This document shows, in pieces, positions 22,141 through 31,202 of a stretch of DNA of 32,987 bases; positions within the stretch are counted from its first letter, which is position 1; every line of letters starts with the position of its first letter. Under the pieces are notes generated by a model. It was not told the origin of the DNA. It did not search any database and was given only the letters and a program-made list of their open reading frames with translations. The position numbers and the translations under genes are program-made. The stretch lies in assembly GCA_024698685.1 (NCBI GenBank), contig JAILQZ010000036.1:1-32987 (forward strand), in the 5' to 3' direction. Source of the stretch: a bacterium (GTDB taxonomy: Bacteria; Actinomycetota; Coriobacteriia; Coriobacteriales; CADBOM01).

Positions 22141-23307
22141 ATGGCTGAGCGAGGAGCGGGAAGCGCATATGCGAGCATGCCGAGGCATGAGCGCAAGCCG
22201 ATCGAGGAGCAGCGCCGAGAGCGCAAGGTCTACCTCGATGTGCTTCGCACGCTTGCCATCTTCTCCGTCGTCGTCATCCACGTTGCGGCGAACAATTGGT
22301 ATTCCGTCGACATCGCTAGCCTTGATTGGCAGGCCTTCAACGCGTATGACAGCCTCGTGCGTTGGTCCGTGCCCATGTTCGTGATGATCTCCGGCGCGCT
22401 TTTCCTCGACCCCGACCGCGAGGTTCCTACACGCAGGCTCTACAAGAAGAACGTCGTGCGCATCGTCGTCGCGTTCATCGTCTGGTCGATCGCCTACGTC
22501 CTCTTCGGGATGTACGTCACGGACAGCATCCATACGAAGTCTGAAATCTTCGCTCATCTCGTGAAGGGCGAGTACCACCTCTGGTTCCTGTGGATGATCG
22601 TCGGGCTCTACATCGTGACTCCGATTCTTCGGCGCGTGACCTCCAGTCCTAAGGCAACGCGCTATTTCGTCATCGTCGCGCTCATCTTCTCGTTCTGCAT
22701 TCCCACGATCGAGGAGCTTGCGAGCTCGCTGCTGCCGGTGCTCGACATCGAGCAGCTCTCCAAGGCGTTCAGCAGCCTGTCGAAGGCCTACGGGCAAATG
22801 CGCTTCCATCTGACGCTGTGGTTCGTGGCGTACTTCGTGCTGGGCTACTACCTGTCGCAGAAGAGCTACGGCAAGGGGCAACGCGGCGTGCTCTATGTGC
22901 TGGGCATTGCGAGCTTCGCGTTCATCGTTTTGTACTCGCGGTTCATCTCGCTGCAGACGGGGGAGGCCTACGGCTTCTACGATTGGATGCTGCTGCCGGT
23001 CATGCTAGAAGCCGCCGCAATCTTCGTGTTCTTCAAGCAGGTTGGCGACAAGAGATCAGCTCGCGCCCAGGGTGGCGAGGAGACCTTGGCGGTGCGCGTG
23101 TTCAAGTTCATTTCGGTTAGGAGTTTCGGCGTCTATCTCGTGCACATCATGGTGCTAAGGCTGCTCATGATGCTCACGCCTCTCAATCCAGTGGCGATCA
23201 ACCCTGTGCTCTCCGTGCCGCTCATCGCAATAATAGTGTTCGCGATCTCGTTGGCGATCTCCGCTTTGCTGCATCGTATCCCCTTGGTGGGAAGGTGCAT
23301 CACCTGA
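22141..23307 (+). CDS. Acyltransferase-3 family membrane protein
   Basis: This 388-residue polytopic protein belongs to the acyltransferase-3 family. A charged N-terminus is followed by RKVYLDVLRTLAIFSVVVIHVAANNWY, with the conserved R near residue 28 and a family His in the first helix, and then RWSVPMFVMISGALFLDP, the second signature. About ten membrane helices follow, ending with SFGVYLVHIMVLRLLMML. Such proteins acetylate or succinylate surface sugars or lipids on the membrane. The start at 22141 follows AGGGAATC, 6 bases after the oxidoreductase stop, so the two may share a transcript, though a common pathway is not obvious. Confidence 0.88.
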   Translation: MAERGAGSAYASMPRHERKPIEEQRRERKVYLDVLRTLAIFSVVVIHVAANNWYSVDIASLDWQAFNAYDSLVRWSVPMFVMISGALFLDPDREVPTRRLYKKNVVRIVVAFIVWSIAYVLFGMYVTDSIHTKSEIFAHLVKGEYHLWFLWMIVGLYIVTPILRRVTSSPKATRYFVIVALIFSFCIPTIEELASSLLPVLDIEQLSKAFSSLSKAYGQMRFHLTLWFVAYFVLGYYLSQKSYGKGQRGVLYVLGIASFAFIVLYSRFISLQTGEAYGFYDWMLLPVMLEAAAIFVFFKQVGDKRSARAQGGEETLAVRVFKFISVRSFGVYLVHIMVLRLLMMLTPLNPVAINPVLSVPLIAIIVFAISLAISALLHRIPLVGRCIT

Positions 23308-23338
23308 TCCTGCCGCTATCATCGAGAAAGGTTGCACC

Positions 23339-24322
23339 ATGAAACTGCTTGTGATCGGAGACGAGAAGCGCTTCCGGAAGTTCCTGCCGAGCCTGGACAT
23401 CGTGGAGCGCGTGGAGGCTGTCGTGGCCCCGCGCGGTGCATCCGACGAGGAGATCATCGCGCAGGCTGGTGACGCCGACTTCATCGTGGCCGACGCGATC
23501 AGCCCGGTCAGCGCGGCGCTCATGGACGCTTTTCCCAGCCTCAAGCTCATCCACTCCGAGGGTGTGGCCTACAATGCGATAGATGTGGCTGCGGCGGCCG
23601 AGCGCAGCATAGCGGTGTGCAACAACGCGGGTGTCAACGCCGGTGCCGTGGCCGAGCAGGCTGTGTTGCTGATGCTCGCGTGCCTGCGCCATGCGGTTGA
23701 AGGGGACGCAGCTGTCAGGGCGGGGTGCCAGATCCAGATGAAGGAACGCCTCATGGTCGAAGGCCTGCGGGAGCTGGGCGACTGCAAGGTCGGCCTGATC
23801 GGCCTTGGAGCGATCGGCTCGCAGACCGCGCTGAGGCTGCGTGCGTTCGGCTGCGAAGTCGCATATTGGAATCGCAATCGCCGCAGCCCCGAAAGGGAGG
23901 CTGAGCTCGACGTGAGCTATATGCCACTCGATGTACTCGCAAGTACGTGCGACATCGTCAGCATCCACGTGCCAGTTGCACCTGAGACCGAGAACCTGGT
24001 GGACGAGGCATTCCTTGCATCGATGAAGTCGGATTCCATCCTGATCAACACGGCACGCGGAGAGATCGTCGACCAGTTCGCCTTGGCGCGCGCTCTCGAG
24101 AACGGCACGATTGGGGCCGCTGGGCTCGATACGCTCTCGCCCGAGCCTGTGCAGCTCGACCACCCTCTGCTCGGCCTTTCCGAGGAGGCGTCGCGAAGGC
24201 TCGTCCTCTCGCCGCACATCGGCGGCATCACTTTGGGAATGTTCCGTCGCGCTTGGACCACGATATGGGAGAACATCGCGCGCGTGGCGGATGGCGAAGA
24301 GCCCATCAACAGGGTGGGGTAG
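23339..24322 (+). CDS. D-isomer-specific 2-hydroxyacid dehydrogenase
   Basis: This 327-residue enzyme of the phosphoglycerate-dehydrogenase superfamily has the nucleotide motif GLIGLGAIGSQTALRL at about 155-170. The catalytic triad is seen in order: Arg in NTARGEIVD, Glu in DTLSPEPV and His in SPHIGGITLG. It would interconvert a 2-oxoacid and a D-2-hydroxyacid with NAD(P)H; the exact acid is not set by the sequence. It has no C-terminal ACT domain, so it is not an allosteric SerA. GAAAGG lies before the ATG, 31 bases after the acyltransferase gene. It converges with the methyltransferase at 24379. Confidence 0.92.
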   Translation: MKLLVIGDEKRFRKFLPSLDIVERVEAVVAPRGASDEEIIAQAGDADFIVADAISPVSAALMDAFPSLKLIHSEGVAYNAIDVAAAAERSIAVCNNAGVNAGAVAEQAVLLMLACLRHAVEGDAAVRAGCQIQMKERLMVEGLRELGDCKVGLIGLGAIGSQTALRLRAFGCEVAYWNRNRRSPEREAELDVSYMPLDVLASTCDIVSIHVPVAPETENLVDEAFLASMKSDSILINTARGEIVDQFALARALENGTIGAAGLDTLSPEPVQLDHPLLGLSEEASRRLVLSPHIGGITLGMFRRAWTTIWENIARVADGEEPINRVG

Positions 24323-24378
24323 CGAGCGATCCAGACACCAGTATCCTCCGCTAAACGGGCATTTTTGCAATCACGCCC

Positions 24379-25167
24379 CTACTTCTTCCCGACCAGCAGC
24401 GCGGAGCCGTAGAGCTCCATCCAGATAGCTTCCCGCTTCGTCATGAATGTGCCATCGGTGGTGTCGATGAACTCGACATGCTCGTAGCCCATGCTCCTCA
24501 AGCGTTCGGCAAAGGCCTGCATGTCGCCGAACCTCGACTTCGAGAAAATGTCGTGGAGGGCGAAGGTGCCACCTTTCTTCAGTACGCGCAGCGTCTCCAG
24601 TAGGATCTCCTGGCGATTCCTCGACGGGATGTTGTGGTAGACGTAGTTGCTGACCACGGCGTCGAAGCTCTCGTCGGCGAAGTCCAGTTCCACCGCATTG
24701 CCGCGCTCGAAGGAGACGTTGCGCACGCCTTCGGCCTCGGCGTTGCTCTCGCAAAGCTCTTTGCTGAAGGAGGCGTACTCCTTGCCCCAGCGGTCGATGC
24801 CGACGAATATCGCGCTCGGGTTTCGCTTGGCGCAGGCGATGGCGAGCGCGCCGCTGCCGCAACCTACGTCGAGCCCCGTGCCGCCTTCGGGCAGCTTCAC
24901 GTGCTCCGCGATGCCCTCGATGATCTGCCTGGACATCTGTCGCTTCCCGTTGTAGGAGAACGCGCGGTAAAGCAGCCACATCCAGATGGAGACGCCAAGT
25001 CCGATGATCGTGCCGATGAGGAACACGACGAACAGCACGGTCTTCAGCGTGCCGGATACGATCCCAGTCAGGCCGAAGATGATGAACAGCGCGAGAAGCG
25101 CAATGGTAGCGAAGACTGCGGTCCACACCATGCCCTTGGGCATCCAGTTCTTGTAGTCGGGTTTCAT
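24379..25167 (-). CDS. Membrane-anchored SAM-dependent methyltransferase
   Basis: The 262-residue protein has two N-terminal hydrophobic segments at about 14-34 and 41-66, then a class I methyltransferase domain. Motif I is LDVGCGSGALAIACAKRNP near 98-116, motif II/III includes IFVGIDRWG, and NVSFERGNAVELDF gives the adenine-side Asp. SNYVYHNIP and LKKGGTFALHDIF complete the fold. AAGGAAGG precedes the ATG. The substrate is likely membrane-associated, such as a lipid or quinone (inference). It follows the MptD-like gene in the same direction, separated by a 79-base gap with a short hairpin, and may be cotranscribed with the ABC genes. Confidence 0.88.
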   Translation of the reverse strand: MKPDYKNWMPKGMVWTAVFATIALLALFIIFGLTGIVSGTLKTVLFVVFLIGTIIGLGVSIWMWLLYRAFSYNGKRQMSRQIIEGIAEHVKLPEGGTGLDVGCGSGALAIACAKRNPSAIFVGIDRWGKEYASFSKELCESNAEAEGVRNVSFERGNAVELDFADESFDAVVSNYVYHNIPSRNRQEILLETLRVLKKGGTFALHDIFSKSRFGDMQAFAERLRSMGYEHVEFIDTTDGTFMTKREAIWMELYGSALLVGKK

Positions 25168-25195
25168 TTCCTTCCTTCTTGCTTCTTTTGCTCCA

Positions 25196-25211
25196 GCGCC
25201 TTTAGAGGCGC
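25196..25211 (-). other. Short hairpin between the MptD-like and methyltransferase genes
   Basis: GCGCCT at 25196-25201 and AGGCGC at 25206-25211 form a perfect 6-bp stem with a TTAG loop. There is no T-run after it on the minus strand, so it is not a clear terminator. It may attenuate read-through between the two genes. Confidence 0.4.
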
Positions 25212-25246
25212 GCTAACGCAAGGCTTTTCCTCCCAAGGGCCGCCTG

Positions 25247-25816
25247 TCACTTCAGCTTGGCGGCCTGCTTCTTCAGAACCTTCTCGGCCAGCCTCATGCC
25301 CAGGATCGCAATCGGAATCACCAGAATCAGCGCGACGACCAGCATTGGGATGTTGGAGATCACCGGCGCCATGGTGTCCGCATAGCCCGCGGGCATCTCC
25401 GCCACTGCAGCGGCCAGGGAGCCCGCGGTGTCCGTCCACCAGTGCGCGGAGTAGGTATAGAACGAGAACGCGAAGGGGACGAAACTCAGCCGCACGCCCT
25501 TGAGCGTGTCGTAGCCGCAGATTCCGCGGATGATCTCCGCAAGCACGGCAAGACCGATCATTCCGATGATGAACGGCAGGTTCCCTTCGCCTGCGATCAG
25601 CCCCAGTATCAGCACGAAACCGTTCAGGACGATCGCGGCGCCGAAGCAGCGCATATTGGCAGCAGTCAGCAGGTATACGAAGGCGAAGAGCAGCGGCACC
25701 ACAGTGCCGGCATATGCGTAGCATGCCGGATGAATCATCCCGGTTGCCGAGGCAAGGGGGTAGAGTGCGAGGTAGACAATTGCGGCGATGATTACGGAAA
25801 TGACAGACTTCTTCAC
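25247..25816 (-). CDS. MptD-type ECF transporter S component
   Basis: This 189-residue hydrophobic protein resembles the Trep_Strep/MptD family of putative ECF substrate-binding (S) components. It has about six membrane segments, the Gly-rich LASATGMIHPACYAYAGTVVPLL region and a FVPFAFSFYTYSAHWW segment typical of that family. It begins with GTG (25816) after GAAAGGA. No ECF T or A subunits are in the window; instead two half-size ABC exporters lie just upstream in the same direction, a context seen for this family in other bacteria. It probably captures a small ligand, with transport powered elsewhere or by the shared ABC proteins (inference). Confidence 0.85.
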   Translation of the reverse strand: MKKSVISVIIAAIVYLALYPLASATGMIHPACYAYAGTVVPLLFAFVYLLTAANMRCFGAAIVLNGFVLILGLIAGEGNLPFIIGMIGLAVLAEIIRGICGYDTLKGVRLSFVPFAFSFYTYSAHWWTDTAGSLAAAVAEMPAGYADTMAPVISNIPMLVVALILVIPIAILGMRLAEKVLKKQAAKLK

Positions 25817-25855
25817 GTTTCAGCGATCCTTTCGAATTTCGACGTTCGGCTGCGG

Positions 25856-27598
25856 CTAGACACTCCAGCCTGCGCTGGCGGATTGCAGCGCGTGCATGCG
25901 GGTGAACACGCCGTCCTCATTCGCGAGCAGCTCGGAAGGCGCACCTTCTTCGATGACCTTGCCCTCCGAGAGCACGACGATCTTGTCGGCGTTCTCGACG
26001 GTACGCATGCGATGAGCGATGATGAGCACCGTTTTGCCCGCTAGCAGACGCGAAAGCGCGCTCTGGACTTTCGTCTCGTTCTCGACATCCAAGCTGGCCG
26101 TAGCCTCGTCAAGCAGCACGATGGGAGCATCCTTGAGGAGCGCGCGTGCAATAGAGATGCGTTGGCGCTCGCCGCCAGAGAGCCTCGCGCCATTCTCGCC
26201 GATTGGCGTGTTGTAGCCAGCCGGCAGCTTCTCCACGAACTCGTCGCAGTTGGCTGCGGCAGCCGCTGCGCGCACCTCTTCATCGGTGGCGCCGTGCTTG
26301 CCGAGGCGGATATTCTCCATGACCGTGTCGTCGAACAGCGTGACGTTTTGGAAGACCATCGAATAGTCTCCGAGCAGCGCCTCCGGGTCGACCGAAGTGA
26401 TGTCTACGCCACCCACCTCGATGCTGCCCTGCGAGACGTCCCACAGGCGAGCAGCCAGGCGAGCGCACGTGCTCTTGCCAGATCCTGAGGGCCCGACCAG
26501 CGCGGTGACCTCGCCCTCCTTGGCTACGAAGCTCACGCCGCGCAGCACCTGTTCGTCGTCGTAGGCGAACCCGACATCCTTGAAGACGATGTCGTGGCCA
26601 GTAGGCTTGAATTCCTCAGCTCCCTCGGCTGCGGGGGTGTCGTAGATCTCCATCAGGCGCTTCGCCGAGACCTCGGACATGAACACCTCGGCGATGAGTG
26701 CGAGCGACTGATCGAATGGAGCGTAGATTCGCGTGATTACCAGCAGGAACATGAAGAGCAGCATGAAGTCGATGCGCCCGGAGAGGATGAGGCTGGCGCC
26801 CACGAGGATCGTCGTGGCCACACCGAGGCGCATGATCACGCTCGCCCCATTCACGAACAGGCCCGCAACGAGCTCGGCGCCGATCTTTGCGCGCTCGAGT
26901 GCGTCGATCTTGTCGTTAAGCTCGCCGAGGAAGCGCTGCTCCTGGTTGGTTGCATGGATTTCGCGGATGTTCTCGAGCGCCTCCTGCATGCCATCGGCTA
27001 CCGCCAAGGAGGTCGCCTTCGCCTTCTCAGCGCTCCGTGCGGAAAGGCGCCTGCTGCCGAAGAGCAGCGCGAATGCCACGGGCACGCCCCAAAGGCACGC
27101 GATCGCGAGGCGCCAGTCCATCGCAAGCAGCATGACGGCGATGATGGCGGTCGATATGTAGCCGCCGTAGAGGTATCCGAGCACGTGCGACCACACATGT
27201 TCCATGCGGTTGACGTCGCCCATGACCGTCTCGGTCAGATCGGCCAGGTCGCGCTTGCCGAAGAAGCCCAGCGGCAGCTTGCGCAGACGCTCGGCGAGGC
27301 CAAGCCGCATGGTCTTGACCTCTTCGTAGACCAGGCCGTAGGTTGCGTAGTACTGCTGGTAGTGGGTGATGATCGACAGCACGATGAAGACCACGGTTGC
27401 GCCGACGAAAATCATCCAGTTTGGCAGGACCTCGCCATCGACGAGCGTCTTCATGAGGCCCATCATCAGGAAGTACAGGATGCCCATGCCGACCATCATG
27501 AGCAGGTTGACGATGACGGTCCAGAGGGTGCCCTTCTTGGTTGCGGCAATGCCCTGGTCGGAAAGCGCGTACTTGCGCTGGAACTTCGGTCCGAACAT
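25856..27598 (-). CDS. Half-size ABC exporter, second of a pair
   Basis: The 580-residue protein has a six-helix type-I exporter membrane domain (about 20-310) and an ATPase with Walker A GPSGSGKST, signature LSGGERQR, Walker B IVLLDEATASLD and the H-loop IAHRM. It starts (ATG 27598) immediately after the TAG of the preceding ABC gene, with AAAGGAGG in that gene's tail, so translation is coupled. The two half-transporters most likely form a heterodimer. Similar pairs next to MptD-like genes have been linked to drug, siderophore or lipid handling in other species, but nothing in the sequence fixes the substrate. The MptD-like gene follows 39 bases later. Confidence 0.92.
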   Translation of the reverse strand: MFGPKFQRKYALSDQGIAATKKGTLWTVIVNLLMMVGMGILYFLMMGLMKTLVDGEVLPNWMIFVGATVVFIVLSIITHYQQYYATYGLVYEEVKTMRLGLAERLRKLPLGFFGKRDLADLTETVMGDVNRMEHVWSHVLGYLYGGYISTAIIAVMLLAMDWRLAIACLWGVPVAFALLFGSRRLSARSAEKAKATSLAVADGMQEALENIREIHATNQEQRFLGELNDKIDALERAKIGAELVAGLFVNGASVIMRLGVATTILVGASLILSGRIDFMLLFMFLLVITRIYAPFDQSLALIAEVFMSEVSAKRLMEIYDTPAAEGAEEFKPTGHDIVFKDVGFAYDDEQVLRGVSFVAKEGEVTALVGPSGSGKSTCARLAARLWDVSQGSIEVGGVDITSVDPEALLGDYSMVFQNVTLFDDTVMENIRLGKHGATDEEVRAAAAAANCDEFVEKLPAGYNTPIGENGARLSGGERQRISIARALLKDAPIVLLDEATASLDVENETKVQSALSRLLAGKTVLIIAHRMRTVENADKIVVLSEGKVIEEGAPSELLANEDGVFTRMHALQSASAGWSV

Positions 27599-29425
27599 CT
27601 AGGCCTCCTTTCCATCGGTCGTGGTTGGCTCGAGTGTGCCGACGCCGATTCTCCATTGGACCGCTTGGTTGTAGTCAGCCCACATGCGCGCGTACAGTCC
27701 GTTTGCGGCGATGAGCTCGCCATGGGTGCCTTGCTCGACCATCTGTCCGGAGTCGAGCACGACGATCTTGTCGGCTCCCACGACCGTGGAGAGGCGATGG
27801 GCGATCATGATTACCGTGCGGTCGCGCATGAGCGTGGCGAAGGCCTTCTGGATGAGCGCCTCGTTCTCGGGGTCGGCGAAGGCCGTCGCCTCGTCGAGCA
27901 CGATGATCGGCGCGTCCTTGAGGATGGCGCGGGCGAGTGCCACGCGTTGCTGCTCGCCTCCAGAGAGGTAGGTGCCCTCGGTGCCGATGATCGTGTCGAT
28001 GCCATCGGGGAGCTTGGCGATGATGTCGTCGCACTGCGCGGCCGAGAGCGCTGCGAGCACTTCTTCGCGCGTGGCTTCGGGGCACGCAGCGCGGACGTTC
28101 TCGAGGATCGATGTCTTGAACAGGCGGTTGTTCTGGAATACGAACGCGATCTGGTCCATGAGCACATGAGGGTCAATCTGGCGTACATCTACGCCGCCAA
28201 CCTCCACGGCACCGGAATCCACATCCCAGAAGCGGGGGATGAGGCTTGCAGCAGTTGTCTTACCGCCGCCCGAAGGCCCGACGAGAGCAACCGTTTGGCC
28301 GGGTTCGACCACGAGCGAGACGTTCTTCAGCGCCGGCTCAGCGGCACCCTCGTACGTGAACGTGACGTCTTTGAACTCGACGCGGTTGCCTTGCGGCGCG
28401 ACGGGCTCGCTGGCGATCTCGAGCACAGGGGCGTCCATGACCTGGTTGATGCGGCCGAGCGCCGAGGTGGCGAGCATCGTGCCACCTGCAGCGAACATGA
28501 CCTTTGCGAGCGCCGTCGAGATGATCGCAGAGAACACGGCGTAGAACGCGAAGTCGGTGATAAATCCGGCGAAGTTGCCCGAGGCGAGCGCGCTAGGCGC
28601 CAGGATGAGCGCGACGGGCACCAGGAACACGAACGCGCCCTCGGTGAACGTGAGGTTTATGGTCTGCGGCATGCGGCAGATCTCGCCCTGGTAGTGCCCG
28701 GCCTTCGCGCTGTAATCGTCGATGGCCTCCTTGAAGGCCTTGAACGAGTAGACGGTCTGCTGGAACACCTTCACCACTGGAATGCCGCGCACGTACTCGA
28801 CGCCTGCCTTGCACATGGGGTCCTGAGCCGCCTGGTATTCGGCGATGAGGCCTGAGTTCTTGCCGCCCATCATCGAGAACAGCATGAGGATCGAGATGAC
28901 GGCTGCCAGCAGGCACGCGAGGCCCATTCGCCAGTCGAATGCGAACATCAGCGCGATGACGCCGATGAGCATCGCCGCCGTGCCCGAGATGTCGGCGAGG
29001 TTGTGTGCAAGCAGCGTCTCGGTTTCGCCCGCGCCCCCGTCGAGGCGGTTGCGGATCAAGCCGCTAGCGTTGTTGTCGAAATATCCGAGAGGTGCGCTCA
29101 TCATGCGCGCCATGCCCTGCTTGCGGATGTTGGTGGCCGTGCGGAACGCGGAGAGGTGCGTGCACATGAGCGCGGCGAAGTACACGACGATTCCGCCCAC
29201 GGCGAACCAGAATGCAGCCCAGCCATAGGTGGAGATGTTCGTTGCCAGCGCCCAGTTGGGGGCGACGGCTATGAGATCGCGTGCGACGAGCCATACGCAG
29301 ATGTAGGGGACCATGCCCATGAGCATGGCGATCACGGAGAGCACGCAGCCCACGAAGGTCAGCGACTTGAAGCTGCCCGCGTAGTTGAGGAGGACGGAGA
29401 CCTCTCCCTGCTTCTTCTCTGCCAT
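27599..29425 (-). CDS. Half-size ABC exporter, first of a pair
   Basis: The 608-residue protein has a type-I exporter membrane domain with long hydrophobic helices (for example LTFVGCVLSVIAMLMGMVP), then an ATPase with Walker A GPSGGGKTT, signature LSGGEQQR, Walker B IIVLDEATAFADPEN and H-loop IAHRLSTV. In the Walker A the usual Ser is Gly (SGGGKT), a minor change. It is the first gene of the ABC-ABC-MptD unit, with AAAGGA ahead of the ATG and a promoter in the region shared with the divergent methyltransferase. It presumably pairs with the adjacent half-transporter; the substrate is unknown. Confidence 0.93.
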   Translation of the reverse strand: MAEKKQGEVSVLLNYAGSFKSLTFVGCVLSVIAMLMGMVPYICVWLVARDLIAVAPNWALATNISTYGWAAFWFAVGGIVVYFAALMCTHLSAFRTATNIRKQGMARMMSAPLGYFDNNASGLIRNRLDGGAGETETLLAHNLADISGTAAMLIGVIALMFAFDWRMGLACLLAAVISILMLFSMMGGKNSGLIAEYQAAQDPMCKAGVEYVRGIPVVKVFQQTVYSFKAFKEAIDDYSAKAGHYQGEICRMPQTINLTFTEGAFVFLVPVALILAPSALASGNFAGFITDFAFYAVFSAIISTALAKVMFAAGGTMLATSALGRINQVMDAPVLEIASEPVAPQGNRVEFKDVTFTYEGAAEPALKNVSLVVEPGQTVALVGPSGGGKTTAASLIPRFWDVDSGAVEVGGVDVRQIDPHVLMDQIAFVFQNNRLFKTSILENVRAACPEATREEVLAALSAAQCDDIIAKLPDGIDTIIGTEGTYLSGGEQQRVALARAILKDAPIIVLDEATAFADPENEALIQKAFATLMRDRTVIMIAHRLSTVVGADKIVVLDSGQMVEQGTHGELIAANGLYARMWADYNQAVQWRIGVGTLEPTTTDGKEA

Positions 29426-29440
29426 AGGGATCCTTTCATT

Positions 29441-29516
29441 AGTTAGTAATAGCTAACTTTGGATGATAGAGCAGGGGCTGCGCTTGTGCTATAGTGAAGT
29501 TAGAATAAGTTAACAA
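29441..29516 (-). promoter_or_regulatory. Divergent promoter with repeated GTTAG-type sites
   Basis: On the minus strand TTGTTA (29516-29511), a 17-base gap and TATAGC (29493-29488) make a promoter for the ABC operon. AAGTTAG occurs at 29497-29503, AAGTTAA at 29507-29513 (10 bases apart), and its inverse CTAACTT at 29453-29459. AGTTAG (29441-29446) and CTAACT (29453-29458) form a dyad with 6 bases between. The sites overlap the spacer and leader, which suits repressor binding; no regulator gene is adjacent. Confidence 0.6.
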
Positions 29517-29532
29517 TTGTACGCGAAAGGCA

Positions 29533-30420
29533 TTGGATACGGCGATAATCCATGATGTAGCGAGCAAACAGCGAAAGGCATTCGATGGCGATAAGATCAA
29601 GATCGAGCCCGGCTCGGTTCAGGAGACGCTGATAATTCCGCTCTACGGGCGCAAGCTCTGCGCTGAGTCGTTCCCCAAACTCTACGTCGATACCAGCGCG
29701 GCTGAGATCTGCGCACAGCTGGACTACGATTTCTCCGATTTGAATCGACAGTCCGAGAGCACCTTCTGGCGCTTCGGCGCGCTCGAGGTAGCGATGCGCC
29801 ACTTAGATATGCAATGGGAGATAGGGGACTACCTTTCAGCGCATCCGAGCGCCGCGATTGTTAACATGGGTTGCGGACTCGATCAGTCTGCGCGCGCCTG
29901 CGACAATGGCACGTGTCGGTTCTACAGCGTGGACCTGCCCGATATCATCGCCGCTCGCGAGGAGCTTTGCCCTGCGGACGAGCGCGAGCGAAGCATCGCA
30001 TGCGACCTGAACGACTTCTCATGGATGGATGCCATCGACGGTTCTTACGGCGCCATCTTCTTCGCTGCAGGAGTGTTCCATTACTTTACGTTCGAGCAGG
30101 TCAGCGCGCTGGCTCGCGAGCTGGCCTGGCGCTTTCCGGGCGCGCGGCTCGTGTTCGACACCGTCGGCAAGCTGGGCAAGAAGATGATGCGTGCTTCCTT
30201 CAAGGAGTTTGGCATGGAGAACTACGACGACTGCCTGTTCGTCGAGGATATTGCCGAGGTCGAGGCTTGGGTGCCCACCGCGCGCACGTCCTCTCGTGGT
30301 TACATGCTGGGCTATTGCAGCATGGACGATCCTGCGGTGACAGGGCTGCACCGCTTTCTAGCGCGTCGATGCGACGGGATGGTGAAGATGCGCATCGTGC
30401 GCATGAATTTCGCTAGCTAG
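29533..30420 (+). CDS. LCM-family class I methyltransferase
   Basis: This 295-residue protein has the leucine carboxyl methyltransferase/PPM-like layout: ETLIIPLYGRKLCAESFP near residues 31-48, YVDTSAAEIC, and motif I VNMGCGLDQSARA near 113-125. YSVDLPDII gives the acidic residue after strand 2, and HYFTFEQV lies further on. It probably methylates a carboxyl or hydroxyl group of a small molecule. The likely start is TTG at 29533 with GAAAGG just before it, which is unusual but fits the family N-terminus. It is divergent from the two ABC exporters across a shared control region, a recurrent pairing that suggests a common substrate or pathway (inference). Confidence 0.88.
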   Translation: MDTAIIHDVASKQRKAFDGDKIKIEPGSVQETLIIPLYGRKLCAESFPKLYVDTSAAEICAQLDYDFSDLNRQSESTFWRFGALEVAMRHLDMQWEIGDYLSAHPSAAIVNMGCGLDQSARACDNGTCRFYSVDLPDIIAAREELCPADERERSIACDLNDFSWMDAIDGSYGAIFFAAGVFHYFTFEQVSALARELAWRFPGARLVFDTVGKLGKKMMRASFKEFGMENYDDCLFVEDIAEVEAWVPTARTSSRGYMLGYCSMDDPAVTGLHRFLARRCDGMVKMRIVRMNFAS

Positions 30421-30425
30421 GCAAG

Positions 30426-31202
30426 CTATCCCAACGCAACATCGAGGATCATCATCAGCGTGAATCCAACTGCGAAGAGGACTACGCCGATGTTGGAATG
30501 CTCGCCCTCGCTCATCTGCGGGATCAGCTCCTCAACCACCACATATACCATGGCGCCAGCGGCAAACCCCAACAGGTAGGGGAGTGCTGGGACGGCCAAC
30601 TCCGATAGCGCGATGGTCAGCGCCGCTGCTATCGGCTCGACGGCTCCCGAACCCATTCCCAGCAGGAACGCGCGTCCGCGGCTGCCCGCCGAGCGCAGGG
30701 GCAGCGAGACTATGAGCCCTTCGGGGAAGTTCTGGATGGCGATGCCGATGGAGAGGGTCATCGCGGCGGCAAGCGTGATGGCCGTGTTGCCCGTCAGCCA
30801 TCCAGCGAATACGACCCCCACCGCCATGCCTTCGGGGATGTTATGCAGGGTGACTGCGAGCACGAGCAGCGTCGAGCGGTGTAGCTTGGTGCGGGGACCC
30901 TCCGCCGCGGTGGCGCGCATGTGGAGGTGAGGCATCACGTGGTCTAGCAGGAGAAGGAATAGCGTGCCGATCCAGAAACCCACTACAGCGGGGACGAACG
31001 AGAGCGCGCCCATGTGCGCCGAGGCCTCGATCGAGGGGATGATGAGGCTGAATACCGAAGCAGCCACCATGACGCCTGCCGCAAATCCCGCCAGCGCACG
31101 CTCGATGCTCTGGGAGATCTCGCGACGCAGCAGGAAAACGCACGCCGCGCCGAGCGTGGTTCCCAGGAAGGGGATGAGCAAACCGCTGAGCAATTGAGGC
31201 AT
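30426..31202 (-). CDS. ZIP-family divalent metal transporter
   Basis: The ATG at 31202 is chosen because GAGGT sits before it; a GTG at 31232 has no ribosome site. The 258-residue protein has about eight membrane helices, the fourth with HNIPEGMAVG and the fifth with NFPEGL, the metal-binding pairs of ZIP/ZupT proteins. A short His-containing loop (HVMPHLHMRA) lies between helices 3 and 4. It would import zinc or a related metal. It converges with the methyltransferase gene, 5 bases from its stop. A link with the zinc block at 9675-13772 is functional rather than positional. Confidence 0.9.
   Translation of the reverse strand: MPQLLSGLLIPFLGTTLGAACVFLLRREISQSIERALAGFAAGVMVAASVFSLIIPSIEASAHMGALSFVPAVVGFWIGTLFLLLLDHVMPHLHMRATAAEGPRTKLHRSTLLVLAVTLHNIPEGMAVGVVFAGWLTGNTAITLAAAMTLSIGIAIQNFPEGLIVSLPLRSAGSRGRAFLLGMGSGAVEPIAAALTIALSELAVPALPYLLGFAAGAMVYVVVEELIPQMSEGEHSNIGVVLFAVGFTLMMILDVALG

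Noticed and set aside
26594-28855. A 753-codon open frame on the plus strand opposite the two ABC genes
   Set aside because: Both ABC exporters are certain on the other strand; the frame has no family motifs and its length follows from high-GC codon use.
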